A stretch of DNA of 64,000 bases from Enterococcus raffinosus (GCF_018917525.1 NZ_JAHLOS010000002.1:62001-126000); one strand, 5' to 3'; shown: positions 44,801 through 53,634, counted from the first letter of the stretch. The notes: a model not told the origin generated them from the letters alone. Numbers and translations: made by a program.

Positions 44801-45405
44801 AGCTGATCTTCTAATTCATAAATGATATCCTGAACCCGGCTCAAATTATCTTCCGTTTCAAAAAGCTTCTGCTCCGCTTTGCGTTTTCGCTGCTTGTATT
44901 TCAAGACGCCGGCCGCTTCTTCAAAGATTCCCCGGCGATCTTCCGGCTTACTGGCAAATATCGCCTCGACTTTCCCCTGCGAAATAATCGAGAAGGATTC
45001 TTTCCCTAAACCAGAATCCATGAATAAATCTTGAATATCTTTCAAACGACAGGCTTTTTTATTTATGAAAAAATCACTTTCACCTGTTCGGCGATAACGT
45101 CTCGTCACACTAACTTCACTAAAGCCTAATGGTAAATAATTATCGGTATTATCCAATACTACCGTTACTTCGGCAATATTCAGCTGTTTTCGTGATTCTG
45201 AACCAGCAAAAATAATATCCGGCATCTTGCCGCCACGTAAACTTTTTGCCGATTGTTCTCCGAGTACCCAGCGAATTGCTTCAGTGATATTACTTTTTCC
45301 GCTGCCGTTTGGCCCAATGACCGCTGTCACGCCTTCTTCAAATTCGATCTTGGTACGATCAGCAAAAGATTTAAAGCCAGCGATCTCAATTCGTTTTAAA
45401 TACAA
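41812..45405 (-). CDS. smc: Chromosome partition protein SMC
   Basis: SMC (1197 aa) organises and segregates the chromosome with ScpA and ScpB. The N-terminal head has Walker A GPNGSGKSN at about 32-40. Two long coiled coils (about 165-500 and 680-1000) flank a hinge containing GAVAELIEVPEKY and GGSMTGG. The C-terminal head has signature LSGGERALTAIALLF and Walker B CVLDEVEAALD. The length matches other Bacilli. It follows rnc by 35 bp and overlaps the HAD gene by four bases. Confidence 0.96.
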   Translation of the reverse strand: MYLKRIEIAGFKSFADRTKIEFEEGVTAVIGPNGSGKSNITEAIRWVLGEQSAKSLRGGKMPDIIFAGSESRKQLNIAEVTVVLDNTDNYLPLGFSEVSVTRRYRRTGESDFFINKKACRLKDIQDLFMDSGLGKESFSIISQGKVEAIFASKPEDRRGIFEEAAGVLKYKQRKRKAEQKLFETEDNLSRVQDIIYELEDQLTPLAAQSEAAKEFLALKKELTVTDVSLTVAKIKQTRDSWESAKTDFEELSKTVEEKSRFIQQTEQQLGTLREKRGSLDEQLETGQQQLLHLSEALKQAEGQKALLSERSKNTQKTSAEYRETLNEQRKKKDDAQANLQEVQAQQALKQTEKIALEEKIQQLTNEAEKYKKSPKELLEDLRGTYVELMQESANVSNELKYLERQYTQETAKNQQSVTRFEALRDQLEELTEQQSAAQTKTKTLEAQLTEEQETYRRLVEEKNAAQQQLQKEQQLMYDMMSQVQQARARQKSLQEIQENYSGFYQGVRSVLQHKEQLSGIVGAVAELIEVPEKYTLAIETALGASAQHIIVENEKDARQGITFLKKQRSGRGTFLPLTTIKQRSLGAHHYQAIKDVDGFLGIASELVSFSENVAPVMQNLLGAIVIARDLDSANQLARQLRYQVRVVSLDGDVMNAGGSMTGGATKQGNRGNLFNQGHELAEWTKRYEEINQALQAKEAFVRDLQAKVADQTESLETLRTQGEQTRLAYQEAQSSEERVATELTRLQKEQSLFSYEAKELESFLNDYQVQKETLEFKQVELKTQQDKINQEIQQLNEESDQLEEKRASINAELSRLQADYAVLDERLLYLDRQALGFEEQINELTNQIVNLENQLLALSSDSSDHEESEESLTQRLTELATAREHLREQLAVWKEMRQSLQQQVDQADSELTEANREQKQLLARQSQADVQKNRYELKLDNALAYLQEEYSLTFEGAEAQADPEIDQQVAQTEVSRLKQAIEKLGPVNLNAIEQYQQVEERYDFLTTQRDDLLSAKDQLFETMDEMDDEVKTRFYTTFQAIREKFNVVFPNMFGGGRAELVLTDPDDLLNTGIEIEAQPPGKKLQSLSLLSGGERALTAIALLFSIIQVRPVPFCVLDEVEAALDEANVARFGRYLSAFQNDTQFIVVTHRKGTMEAADVLYGVTMQESGVSKIISVRLEEVKEDGKFQVKEGELRK

Positions 45406-45440
45406 AATGTTCCTCCTAAAATTTTCCCAGGAAATATAAA

Positions 45441-46136
45441 CTAATTTGCAGCGATCTTAATCAATGCTTTTTCCGCCGCATCTTGCTCTGCTAGTTTTTT
45501 CGATTTACCTTGTCCTGAACCGATCAAACGATCATCCGCATATACATCAATTGTAAAAATCCGTTCGTGAGCCGGACCTTCTTCATTGACTAAACGATAA
45601 TCGATCGTCACATCTCCGCTTTTTTGCAACACTTCCTGCAGGCGCGTCTTGTGATCCATTTCCCGCGTAAAAACACCCGCTTCAATTTTTGGAAAAACGA
45701 CCGTTTGAATAAACTGCAACGCCACGTCGTAGCCTTGGTCCAAATATAAAGCCCCTAAGAAGGCTTCGAATAAATCACACAACAACGCTGCACGATCACG
45801 CCCGCCAGAATTTTCTTCGCCCTTGCCTAACATAATATAGTGATCAAAATGACATTCCTTCGCAAATTTCGATAAGCTTTCTTCTCGAACGATTGCCGAA
45901 CGCAAACGTGTCAAACGTCCTTCCGGCAAGTTTGGGTAGTGGTGATACAAATAGTCCGATACTTGAATTTCTAAGACAGCGTCCCCTAAAAATTCTAACC
46001 GTTCATTATCTGAAATATTCATATTACGGTGTTCATTCACGTATGATGAGTGGGTAAACGCCTGTTCCAATAAGTTCACATCGTGAAAGACGATGTCGTA
46101 GTTTTCTTTCAATTCATTGATCAACTGTGTATCCAT
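45441..46136 (-). CDS. rnc: Ribonuclease III
   Basis: RNase III (231 aa) cleaves double-stranded RNA in rRNA processing and mRNA control. The catalytic signature NERLEFLGDAVLE (about residues 43-55) and the second acidic motif DLFEAFLGALYLD are present. The dsRNA-binding domain fills about 155-230, with GQGKSKKLAEQDAAEKAL. It is the first gene of the rnc-smc-HAD-ftsY operon. In many relatives acpP-plsX lie directly upstream; here a forward two-gene cassette intervenes. Confidence 0.95.
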   Translation of the reverse strand: MDTQLINELKENYDIVFHDVNLLEQAFTHSSYVNEHRNMNISDNERLEFLGDAVLEIQVSDYLYHHYPNLPEGRLTRLRSAIVREESLSKFAKECHFDHYIMLGKGEENSGGRDRAALLCDLFEAFLGALYLDQGYDVALQFIQTVVFPKIEAGVFTREMDHKTRLQEVLQKSGDVTIDYRLVNEEGPAHERIFTIDVYADDRLIGSGQGKSKKLAEQDAAEKALIKIAAN

Positions 46137-46173
46137 GGGCTCATTCCTTTTTTTGAGATTTCCATCACGCTCT

Positions 46174-46179
46174 ATTATA
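46174..46179 (-). promoter_or_regulatory. -10 element of the rnc-smc-ftsY operon
   Basis: A consensus TATAAT reads leftward about 38 bases before the rnc start. The -35 is weak (TTTAAA at 17 bp). Confidence 0.4.
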
Positions 46180-46303
46180 CTGTTTTTTCTGTGAATTTTA
46201 AATCAGAAGTCGTTATAGTAAGAAATTTTCAAAGATTCAACAAACTTTTCTCTTCTTACATCTAAAAAATGCTAAAGTAGAGAAAACAACCGGAGGAATT
46301 TCG

Positions 46304-46807
46304 ATGGAAAATCTTTCTGACGCACTATTAATTATTGATTTACAAAAGGGTGTTTGCTTTGATGGAGAAACGATCAACCATTTTTCTGAGTTAATTACTA
46401 CTATCAATCTGCGCATCCAGCGTTACCGAGAACAAAATAAAATGATCCTCTTTGTTCAGCATTGTGACGAAGACTTGGTTCCACATTCAGAAACCTGGGA
46501 AATCGTAGAGGAACTTGATCGCAAACCGAACGATCTTATGATTCAGAAGACACATGCAAATTCCTTTTATCATACCGATCTACAAGAAATCTTACAGCAG
46601 AAAAACATCACCAGCTTGGAAATCTGTGGCGCTCAAACCCAGTACTGTATTGACGCTACTGTAAAATTTGCTCACGGCTTAGGCTACCAATTAACCATGC
46701 TGAAAAACGGAACAACTACCTACGACAATGATTTTCTCTCTGCTGAAGCGACCATCGCTTTTTACGAAAATATTTGGAATAACCGTTTTTTGCAGCTTGT
46801 TCAATAA
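46304..46807 (+). CDS. Isochorismatase-family cysteine hydrolase
   Basis: This 167 aa protein of the isochorismatase/nicotinamidase superfamily has the catalytic triad Asp12 (IIDLQ), Lys82 (IQKTHANSF) and Cys115 (CGAQTQYCID). Family members hydrolyse amides such as nicotinamide or small N-acyl compounds. The specific substrate is not evident, and the nicotinamidase metal-binding motif is not clear. CGGAGGAA precedes the ATG. It is followed 43 bp later by a HAD hydrolase in the same direction, and the pair sits between acpP and rnc. Confidence 0.87.
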   Translation: MENLSDALLIIDLQKGVCFDGETINHFSELITTINLRIQRYREQNKMILFVQHCDEDLVPHSETWEIVEELDRKPNDLMIQKTHANSFYHTDLQEILQQKNITSLEICGAQTQYCIDATVKFAHGLGYQLTMLKNGTTTYDNDFLSAEATIAFYENIWNNRFLQLVQ

Positions 46808-46850
46808 AAGGATTTTAATAGACGTTATCTACTTGTTAGGAGGGCTTTGA

Positions 46851-47456
46851 ATGATAAAAAATATTGTGTTTGATTTAGGAAATGTTTTAGTTGATTTTGA
46901 TCCACCACGTTTTGTCATGGAAAAAACTGAAGATAAGGATCAACAAAAGATGCTTATGTCCGAAATTTTTGGTTCTGTGGACTGGCTGCGTTTCGATAAG
47001 GGAACGATGAATCGGGAGGAGCTTTTAACCTCCGCAAAATTACGACTTCCAAAAGAATTACATGCTATCGCCAAAGACTTGCTGGACACTTGGTATATCG
47101 GGCTGAATGCTATACCACAAATGGAGGAACTTCCTAAACGGTTGAAGGAAAAAGGTTTGTCTCTTTATATCCTTTCAAATGCCCCGCAGGATTATTATCT
47201 TTATGAAGATAAGGTCCCTAGTCACAGTATTTTTGATGGCATCTTTATTTCCTCAGATTGGAAATTATCTAAGCCTGAGCATCAAATCTTCCGGACCTTT
47301 TACAGCCATTTCCGCTTAAATCCTGCCGAATGCTATTTCATCGATGATTCAGCGGCGAATATCTTAGCCGCTGAAGAAACTGGGATGGACGGTTTTCACT
47401 TTAAAAGAAATTATTCTGCATTAGAAAGAGAATTGACTGCTCTTGGGATTTTATAG
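46851..47456 (+). CDS. HAD-IA family hydrolase (YihX-like)
   Basis: This 201 aa HAD-superfamily phosphatase has motif I FDLGNVLVDFD (nucleophile Asp8), motif II LYILSNAP, motif III Lys in SDWKLSKPEHQIF and motif IV FIDDSAANI. The DLGNVLVD form is typical of the YihX (glucose-1-phosphate phosphatase) branch. AGGAGGG precedes the ATG. It forms the second gene of the inserted cassette. The substrate is uncertain. Confidence 0.88.
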   Translation: MIKNIVFDLGNVLVDFDPPRFVMEKTEDKDQQKMLMSEIFGSVDWLRFDKGTMNREELLTSAKLRLPKELHAIAKDLLDTWYIGLNAIPQMEELPKRLKEKGLSLYILSNAPQDYYLYEDKVPSHSIFDGIFISSDWKLSKPEHQIFRTFYSHFRLNPAECYFIDDSAANILAAEETGMDGFHFKRNYSALERELTALGIL

Positions 47457-47467
47457 TGGTCTTAAAC

Positions 47468-47506
47468 AAAAAGGTGCGCCGGCAAATTGCCGGTGCACCT
47501 TTTTTC
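47468..47506. terminator. Bidirectional intrinsic terminator
   Basis: A long GC-rich stem (GGTGCgCCGGCAA with TTGCCGGtGCACC) has A and T runs on either side. It ends both the HAD gene and the convergent acpP transcript. Confidence 0.88.
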
Positions 47507-47507
47507 G

Positions 47508-47759
47508 TTAAGCTTGGTTGTTTTCCATAATGTAATCAACTGCAGCTCCAACTGTTTCAATTTTTTCAGCGTCTTCGTCAGAAATTTCTGTTCCGAATTC
47601 ATCTTCTAATTCCAAAACAAATTCCATGATACTGATTGAGTCTGCATTTAAATCGTCTTTGATACTCAATTCAACCGTCACTTTATCTTTATCGATTTCA
47701 AAGTGATTTGAAATTATTTCAGCAACTTTGCTAAATACTTCTTCACGAGTCAACAACAT
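47508..47759 (-). CDS. acpP: Acyl carrier protein
   Basis: Acyl carrier protein (83 aa as given) carries growing fatty acids on a phosphopantetheine attached to the serine in [10 protein letters not shown]; the usual DSL is DSI here. The rest is the acidic four-helix ACP pattern. The ATG at 47759 is only three bases after GGAGG (GGAGGTGAATG). A TTG at 47753 lies nine bases after it and would give the N-terminus [10 protein letters not shown], so the true start may be there. It lies 110 bp downstream of plsX. Its modifying enzyme AcpS is encoded at 27.9 kb. Confidence 0.9.
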   Translation of the reverse strand: MLLTREEVFSKVAEIISNHFEIDKDKVTVELSIKDDLNADSISIMEFVLELEDEFGTEISDEDAEKIETVGAAVDYIMENNQA

Positions 47760-47869
47760 TCACCTCCACCTGATCAACTATTATTCGTCTATGTTTTACC
47801 AGAAGGTCACAGTTCATTTTACTGATGTTTGATTGCTTTGTCTACCTTTTTCACGAAATTGGCGTGGCC

Positions 47870-48871
47870 TTATTCACCTTTAGGTGTTTCAAAAAACTGG
47901 ACCAATTGCCCAACAACGTTCGTATCTAACATCGTGTGGATTTGATCGATCGTATTCGCTACAGCTTCAGGACCAGTAGAACCATGGGTTTTGATTACTG
48001 GCGCTTTAAGACCAAATAGAACCGCACCACCATGAGAAGAATAGTCCAATTTATCTTTTAGCCCATATAAAGTATCCTTCAACATAAGCGCACCCATTTT
48101 GCCTTTGACTCCAGCATCATTGATACTGCCTTTAATCAAGCTCATCAAGCCCATAGCTGTTCCTTCAATCGTTTTTAACACCGCATTTCCAGTAAACCCG
48201 TCTGTTACTACGACATCGGCAGCACCATTTAACAGTTCACGTGCTTCAACATTACCAATAAAGTTGATACTCTCTTCTGCTTTTAAAAGTTTGTAGGCTT
48301 CTTTCGTTAACTCGCTGCCCTTGGTTTCTTCTGTACCATTGTTCAATAATCCAACGCGGGGATTTTCAATTCCGCGAACATGCTTCGCATAAAATGATCC
48401 TAAAATTGCATATTGATGGATATGCTCTGCTTTATTTTCTGCATTTGCACCCAAATCAAGCATATCAAAACCGCTATCCCCATTTAAAACTGGCAATGTA
48501 GACATCAGACCTGGACGTTCGATCCCTTTGATTCGTCCCACTACAAACAAACCAGCAGCTAATAGCGCCCCCGTATTTCCTGCTGAAAAGATCGCATCCG
48601 CTTTGCCTTCTTTGACTGCTTGAGCAGCTAAAACCATCGAAGCGTTTTTCTTGCGACGGATCGCTTTAACAGGCTCATCATCACTATTGATCTTTTCATC
48701 CGTATGAATGATCGTAATATTCTTTTCATTTGTTATATATTGACGAATCGCGTCTTCTTTTCCATATAGTTGAAATTCAATTTCCGGATGATTCTTTTGG
48801 GCTAACATTACACCTTCCACGATCGCTTTTGGTGCAAAATCGCCACCCATTGCGTCTACAGCAATTTTCAT
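47870..48871 (-). CDS. plsX: Phosphate acyltransferase PlsX
   Basis: PlsX (333 aa) converts acyl-ACP to acyl-phosphate, the first step of phospholipid synthesis, at the inner face of the membrane. The N-terminal [12 protein letters not shown], the [13 protein letters not shown] segment, [12 protein letters not shown] and the C-terminal HGSTGPEA are family hallmarks. AAGGAGAG precedes the ATG. It is followed by acpP. Upstream lies an unusual pair of direct repeats that probably hold its regulatory region. FakA, upstream of recG, makes the same acyl-phosphate product from free fatty acids. Confidence 0.95.
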   Translation of the reverse strand: MKIAVDAMGGDFAPKAIVEGVMLAQKNHPEIEFQLYGKEDAIRQYITNEKNITIIHTDEKINSDDEPVKAIRRKKNASMVLAAQAVKEGKADAIFSAGNTGALLAAGLFVVGRIKGIERPGLMSTLPVLNGDSGFDMLDLGANAENKAEHIHQYAILGSFYAKHVRGIENPRVGLLNNGTEETKGSELTKEAYKLLKAEESINFIGNVEARELLNGAADVVVTDGFTGNAVLKTIEGTAMGLMSLIKGSINDAGVKGKMGALMLKDTLYGLKDKLDYSSHGGAVLFGLKAPVIKTHGSTGPEAVANTIDQIHTMLDTNVVGQLVQFFETPKGE

Positions 48872-48883
48872 GAGAAAAATCTC

Positions 48884-48948
48884 TCCTTTTTCGTTTTAAT
48901 GTATTTATTTTTCTTTTTGAAAAATAATTCTGATTCTCAAGCCGTATA
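48884..48948. repeat. Direct repeat copy A upstream of plsX
   Basis: This 65-base AT-rich segment begins TCCTTTTTCGTTTTAATG and ends GCCGTATA. It matches copy B (48989-49051) exactly over the first 23 bases and at about 80% overall. It lies between the plsX ribosome site and a small hairpin. It may be a duplicated promoter or operator. Confidence 0.6.
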
Positions 48949-48959
48949 CTATTCCTCTA

Positions 48960-48975
48960 TTGTGCTAAAGCACAA
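48960..48975. repeat. Short inverted repeat between the two plsX upstream repeats
   Basis: TTGTGC and GCACAA flank TAAA, a perfect 6-bp stem. No T-run follows in either direction, so it is not an evident terminator and may be a binding site. Confidence 0.35.
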
Positions 48976-48988
48976 AGGGGAACTAGCA

Positions 48989-49051
48989 TCCTTTTTCGTT
49001 TTAATGTATTTTTTTTTTCTAGAAAATAAGTCTGAGTTTTAAGTCGTATAT
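48989..49051. repeat. Direct repeat copy B upstream of plsX
   Basis: This is the second copy of the 65-base segment, 105 bases from copy A and closer to recG. The A/T-tract in the middle differs in length, and the half nearest recG has several substitutions. Confidence 0.6.
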
Positions 49052-49121
49052 CCGCCAGCTTCTCCGATAAAAACAGGGCATAAGACTAACTGCTCTTTAA
49101 TTTTTCTACAGTATAGCACAC

Positions 49122-51155
49122 TCAATCGAAATATGTTTCCCCAGTTTCAGCAGGCTTCAATGCTGCTGCTAATGGTGCAAAGGCTGGCTGCTGACGCCAG
49201 TTTTCAACTTGCCAAATTTGATTGGCTTCATCTCGTGCCACTTCTAAGACATTCGCATCATTTACCAGATCAGCGATCAAGAATTGCGGTAATCCTGATT
49301 GACGGAAGCCAAAAACCTCACCAGGTCCACGTAATTCTAAATCTTTTTCACTCAATACAAACCCATTGTTAGTTTCAGTCATGATTTTCATGCGCTCTTT
49401 ACCCATGTCATTTTTGGGGCTTGCTACCAATATACAATAAGAAGCATCCGAACCGCGTCCGACCCGTCCCCGTAATTGGTGCAACTGAGCTAATCCAAAA
49501 CGATCTGCATCCATAATAAACAATACCGTAGCATTGGGTACATTAACGCCAACTTCGATGACCGTCGTTGATACTAATATCTGACTTTGATTCTCTTTGA
49601 ATTCTTCCATGATTGTTTCTTTTTCCGCATTCTTCATTTTTCCATGCAGCAAACTGACTTGATAAGTAGGGGCATAGTATTCCTTCAAATGCTCATAAAT
49701 TTCTGTCGCATTTTTCACATCCAATGCTTCCGACTCTTCAATCAGAGGACAAATCACATACAACTGGTGTCCCGCCTGCAATTCTTGCTTCGCCCAATCC
49801 AACGTATGCTCCAATTGCTTCGGCTTGATCCAACTGGTTTTGACAGGTATCCGCCCTGCCGGCATTTGGTCGATAATCGAAACGTCCATTTCGCCGTAAG
49901 CAGTGATTGCCAGCGTTCGGGGGATTGGCGTTGCAGTCATAAATAAAACGTCTGGATGGAGTCCTTTTTCTCGCAAGACGCGTCGCTGGTTCACACCGAA
50001 ACGATGCTGTTCGTCTGTAATGACCAACCCTAAATTCGCAAACTGTACATCATCTTGGATCAACGCATGGGTCCCAATCACCACATCGATTTCTCCATTT
50101 TGCAACCCAGCTAAAATGGCACGCCGCTCTTTGATTTTGGTAGAACCAGTTAGTAAGGCCGTGGTCAGTTCTAATGGATCAAACAATTGGTTCAGACTTT
50201 CCAAGTGTTGCTGCGCCAAAATTTCTGTTGGCACCATCAACGCTCCTTGGAACCCAGCTGTCATGGTAGCATATAAGGCGATCGCCGCCACAACCGTCTT
50301 ACCACTCCCAACGTCTCCTTGCAATAGACGTTGCATATGCTTCTTGCTGCGTAAGTCATAGCAAATCTCATTGGTCACACGTTTTTGGGCATCGGTCAGT
50401 TCAAAAGGTAGCTTCTGCGTAAATTGCTTCAAACGTTCTACATCATAACGGATCGCGATTCCATTCTTCTCGCTGCGTTCACTTTTCTTCAAGCCTTGCA
50501 TCCGCATTTGAAAGAGGAAAAACTCTTCAAAAACCACTCGCCGTTTTGCCTGCTGATTTTCCTTTGGGTCTTTAGGAAAATGCATTGCCCGCATCGCTTG
50601 TTTCCGTGGCATCAAGCGATACTTTTCTAATAAATAATCTGGCAAGTTTTCTGTTACCTGATCGCCAAATTTTTCAAATCCTACTTTGATTAAATCGACT
50701 AAGGTACTTTGACGGATCGCCTTAGTCACGTGATAGATTGGCGCGTATTCTTCCGTCTGCTTACCACCTAAAATCTTCATTCCAGTCAGTGATTTCCGCT
50801 TGGCATCCCATTTTCCATAAACCGCCAGCTCTTCACCTACTTCGACTTTGTCTTTCAAATAGGGTTGATTGAAAAAGGAGATCATAAAGACCGCGTGATC
50901 CTGCATCATCCGAAACTGCAACCGGCTTTTTTTGTAGCCAAAACGACTAACCACTGGTGCCGAGACGATCACACCTTTTAATGTAACCTTTTCTTGGTCA
51001 TTGATTTCTAATAAGTTTTTTTCCTGAATATCTTCATAACGAAAAGGATAGTAACTCAATAAGTCCTCGATCGTTACGATTCCTAAATCAGCTAACGTTT
51101 GTGCACGCTTAGGCCCCACACCCGGCAGCACCGATACAGATTCTTGAATCGGCAT
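49122..51155 (-). CDS. recG: ATP-dependent DNA helicase RecG
   Basis: RecG (677 aa) remodels stalled replication forks and branch-migrates Holliday junctions. The N-terminal wedge/OB domain (about 1-200) includes LPGVGPKRAQTL. The helicase core has Walker A GDVGSGKT near 280, the DEQH box, TATPIPRTL, QLRGRVGRG and the C-terminal GPGEVFGFRQSG. GAAAGGAGG precedes the ATG. It lies between fakA and plsX in the same direction, an order conserved in Bacilli. Confidence 0.96.
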   Translation of the reverse strand: MPIQESVSVLPGVGPKRAQTLADLGIVTIEDLLSYYPFRYEDIQEKNLLEINDQEKVTLKGVIVSAPVVSRFGYKKSRLQFRMMQDHAVFMISFFNQPYLKDKVEVGEELAVYGKWDAKRKSLTGMKILGGKQTEEYAPIYHVTKAIRQSTLVDLIKVGFEKFGDQVTENLPDYLLEKYRLMPRKQAMRAMHFPKDPKENQQAKRRVVFEEFFLFQMRMQGLKKSERSEKNGIAIRYDVERLKQFTQKLPFELTDAQKRVTNEICYDLRSKKHMQRLLQGDVGSGKTVVAAIALYATMTAGFQGALMVPTEILAQQHLESLNQLFDPLELTTALLTGSTKIKERRAILAGLQNGEIDVVIGTHALIQDDVQFANLGLVITDEQHRFGVNQRRVLREKGLHPDVLFMTATPIPRTLAITAYGEMDVSIIDQMPAGRIPVKTSWIKPKQLEHTLDWAKQELQAGHQLYVICPLIEESEALDVKNATEIYEHLKEYYAPTYQVSLLHGKMKNAEKETIMEEFKENQSQILVSTTVIEVGVNVPNATVLFIMDADRFGLAQLHQLRGRVGRGSDASYCILVASPKNDMGKERMKIMTETNNGFVLSEKDLELRGPGEVFGFRQSGLPQFLIADLVNDANVLEVARDEANQIWQVENWRQQPAFAPLAAALKPAETGETYFD

Positions 51156-51243
51156 AAACAGCCTCCTTTCAATTAAAATACGTTTTTCAAATGCTAAGTT
51201 CTGTCTATCGACAATTATTTCGGAGATGAGGTAATCATTTTCC

Positions 51244-51284
51244 TAAAAAAACAGGAGCGAGCCAGATATTCTTGGCCCACTCCT
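51244..51284 (-). terminator. Intrinsic terminator after fakA
   Basis: On the reverse strand an 11-bp stem with two G-U pairs (51274-51284 with 51253-51263) is followed by seven T. It lies ten bases after the fakA stop. Confidence 0.8.
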
Positions 51285-51294
51285 TCCGACTTTT

Positions 51295-52977
51295 TTATTC
51301 TGCTGAAAGCAAGTATGGATAAACCGGTTGTTTTCCTTCGTGGATTTCAACCTCTAGGTCTGGATAGCTTGCTTCGATCGCTTCGCTTAATTTTTCAGCC
51401 TCGGCTTGTGTTCCTTCTTCACCAACAATGATCGTAATGATTTCGATATCCTCACTAATCATTTTGTTCAAAGTATCTAAAGTGGCTTGATACTTATCTG
51501 CTTCAGAAAGAATGATTTTCCCATCGACCATACCTAAGTAGTCACCTTCGTGGATTTCTACACCATCAATCGCTGTATCACGAATCGCATTCGTGATTTG
51601 ACCACTAACAACAGAGTCCAGCATTTCAGTCATTGCTGTTTTATTTTCTTCCAAGCTTTGTTCTCCATTGAAGGCCAACATCGCTGTCATCCCTTGAGAG
51701 ACTGTTTTGCTTGGAACCACTGCCACAGGAACCTCCGCAACTTCTGCTGCTTGATCGGCTGCCATAAAGATATTTTTATTATTCGGCAAAACGATTACTT
51801 GATCGGCATTGACCTCTTTGATCGCCTTTAAGATATCTTCTGTACTTGGGTTCATCGTTTGGCCGCCGCTGATTACGTAAGCTGCTCCTAGACTCTTGAA
51901 TAACTCTTGAACACCTTCACCAGCAGCAATGGCAATCACTGCGTAGGGTTTGCGTTCTGCTGGAGCGGCCTCGAATTCAGCTACTTCTTCATCATGTTCT
52001 AAAATTGTTTCATGCTGTAAGCGCATATTATCGACTTTGACCTTGATCAAAGCACCAAATTTTTGTCCATAATTCATGACTTCCCCTGGATGCTCTGTAT
52101 GCACGTGCACTTTGACAATCTCATCATCGTTAACAACTAATAACGAATCACCAATTCCATCCAAATAGTTACGGAAAGTATCGTAATCAAAGTTGCTATC
52201 AACAGTTGGCCCTTCGCCAAGACGAACCATAATTTCAGTACAATAACCAAACTTGATATCTTCTGTTGCTAATTGACCTTGCACACTGCGATGATGTTCG
52301 GCATTGACCATTTCATCCATTTCAGCCGGACTTGGTTCATACGTATCATCCGCTTGGAACTCACCGTTCAGCGCGTTTAAGAAGCCTTCATAGATAAACA
52401 ATAAACCTTGACCACCACTATCGACTACGCCGACTTCTTTCAAAACAGGCAGCATGTCCGGTGTTTTATCTAATGCTTTCTTCCCATATTTGACAACAGC
52501 TGACATCACTTCAACGACATCATCCGTTTGTCTAGCTTTACGTTCACCAGCCTTCGCTGATTCACGTGCGACAGTCAAAATTGTTCCCTCTACAGGTTTC
52601 ATGACTGCTTTATAAGCTGTTTCTACACCATGAACTAAGGCTTTCGCTAAATCCTCTGCATTTAATGTATCCACATCTAAGATCGCTTTAGAAAAGCCGC
52701 GGAATAATTGTGACAAGATAACGCCTGAGTTGCCCCGGGCTCCCATCAACAACCCTTTCGCTAAAACATTGGCTAGTTCACCAACTTTATCTGAAGCAGA
52801 GTTTACTACAGCAGTTGCACCGCTGGTCATCGATAGATTCATATTCGTCCCAGTATCCCCATCGGGAACGGGAAAAACGTTTAACGAATTGACATATTCT
52901 GCATTGACTTGCAGACGTTTAGCGCCAGCCTCAACCATTTCTTGGAATTGACTCGCGCTGATTTCTGTTACCTTCAC
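51295..52977 (-). CDS. fakA: Fatty acid kinase, ATP-binding subunit FakA (DAK2/YloV family)
   Basis: FakA (560 aa) phosphorylates fatty acids presented by a FakB protein, feeding exogenous fatty acids into phospholipid synthesis. The N-terminal DhaL-type ATP domain has FPVPDGDTGTNM and LMGARGNSGVILSQ. The C-terminal part (about 340-560) is a DegV-like DAK1 domain. No fakB is in the window. The start is a GTG with AAGGAGGA nine bases upstream. It is co-transcribed with the Asp23 protein 29 bp upstream, and it is near plsX, with which it shares a product. Confidence 0.93.
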   Translation of the reverse strand: MKVTEISASQFQEMVEAGAKRLQVNAEYVNSLNVFPVPDGDTGTNMNLSMTSGATAVVNSASDKVGELANVLAKGLLMGARGNSGVILSQLFRGFSKAILDVDTLNAEDLAKALVHGVETAYKAVMKPVEGTILTVARESAKAGERKARQTDDVVEVMSAVVKYGKKALDKTPDMLPVLKEVGVVDSGGQGLLFIYEGFLNALNGEFQADDTYEPSPAEMDEMVNAEHHRSVQGQLATEDIKFGYCTEIMVRLGEGPTVDSNFDYDTFRNYLDGIGDSLLVVNDDEIVKVHVHTEHPGEVMNYGQKFGALIKVKVDNMRLQHETILEHDEEVAEFEAAPAERKPYAVIAIAAGEGVQELFKSLGAAYVISGGQTMNPSTEDILKAIKEVNADQVIVLPNNKNIFMAADQAAEVAEVPVAVVPSKTVSQGMTAMLAFNGEQSLEENKTAMTEMLDSVVSGQITNAIRDTAIDGVEIHEGDYLGMVDGKIILSEADKYQATLDTLNKMISEDIEIITIIVGEEGTQAEAEKLSEAIEASYPDLEVEIHEGKQPVYPYLLSAE

Positions 52978-53006
52978 TTACTTAGTCCTCCTTAAGAACG
53001 CTGCCT

Positions 53007-53369
53007 TTAGTCTGGCAGAACACGTACACCTTGAACATAGACATTCACTGAGTTGGCTGTAACCCCAAGCATCGTTTCCAAATTGTATTTCACTTTTTCT
53101 TGGACATTGCGCGATACTTCTGAGATCTTCGTGCCGTAGCTGACGATCGTGTAGACATCGACTGCGATCCCGTTCTCTTCTTGACGTACAACGACGCCGC
53201 GTGAATAATTTTCTTTTCTTAAAATCTCTGTGATATTGTCTTTGATTTGATTTTTGCTAGCCATACCGACGATACCAAACACGTCAGTAACTGCACCGCC
53301 GACAACCGTCGCGATGACGTCGTTTGAAATTTCGATCATACCAGTCTGTGTATTAATTTTCACAGCCAT
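53007..53369 (-). CDS. Asp23/Gls24 family envelope-stress protein (YloU-like)
   Basis: This 120 aa Asp23 (alkaline shock protein) family member has the pattern GMIEISNDVIATVVGGAV near the N-terminus and a central VDVYTIVSYGTKISEVS. Family members associate with the cell envelope and are linked to alkaline or general stress; YloU-type copies are found next to fakA in most Firmicutes. AAGGAGG precedes the ATG. It is the first gene of the operon with fakA, and its own promoter is upstream. Confidence 0.9.
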   Translation of the reverse strand: MAVKINTQTGMIEISNDVIATVVGGAVTDVFGIVGMASKNQIKDNITEILRKENYSRGVVVRQEENGIAVDVYTIVSYGTKISEVSRNVQEKVKYNLETMLGVTANSVNVYVQGVRVLPD

Positions 53370-53415
53370 AGTTGTTAGCCTCCTTAAACAGGCCTAATGG
53401 CCCATTTTTTCTACT

Positions 53416-53443
53416 ATAATAGTTTATCATAGCCCTATGACAA
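53416..53443 (-). promoter_or_regulatory. Sigma-A promoter of the asp23-fakA operon
   Basis: Reading leftward, TTGTCA and TATTAT are separated by 16 bp. The start falls about 40 bases before the Asp23 gene. Confidence 0.55.
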
Positions 53444-53605
53444 ATAAAAGAAAGTTCCATTGCGATTTGCTGATAGGGCGCTCCCTGCTCGTCACAAATT
53501 TCTGCTAACTTTCTCGCATCAAAACTTTTGTTAAAAATTTTTACGCTAACAGAGTATAATTTACCTGCAAATCCTTAGAATGTCAATCTTTCTAAAAAAA
53601 TTCAC

Positions 53606-53634
53606 TTGCTAATCTTGTTAATTTGTGCTATTTT
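53606..53634 (+). promoter_or_regulatory. Sigma-A promoter of rpmB
   Basis: TTGCTA and TATTTT are separated by 17 bp, with TGC just before the -10. The start falls about 50 bases before rpmB. Confidence 0.6.
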
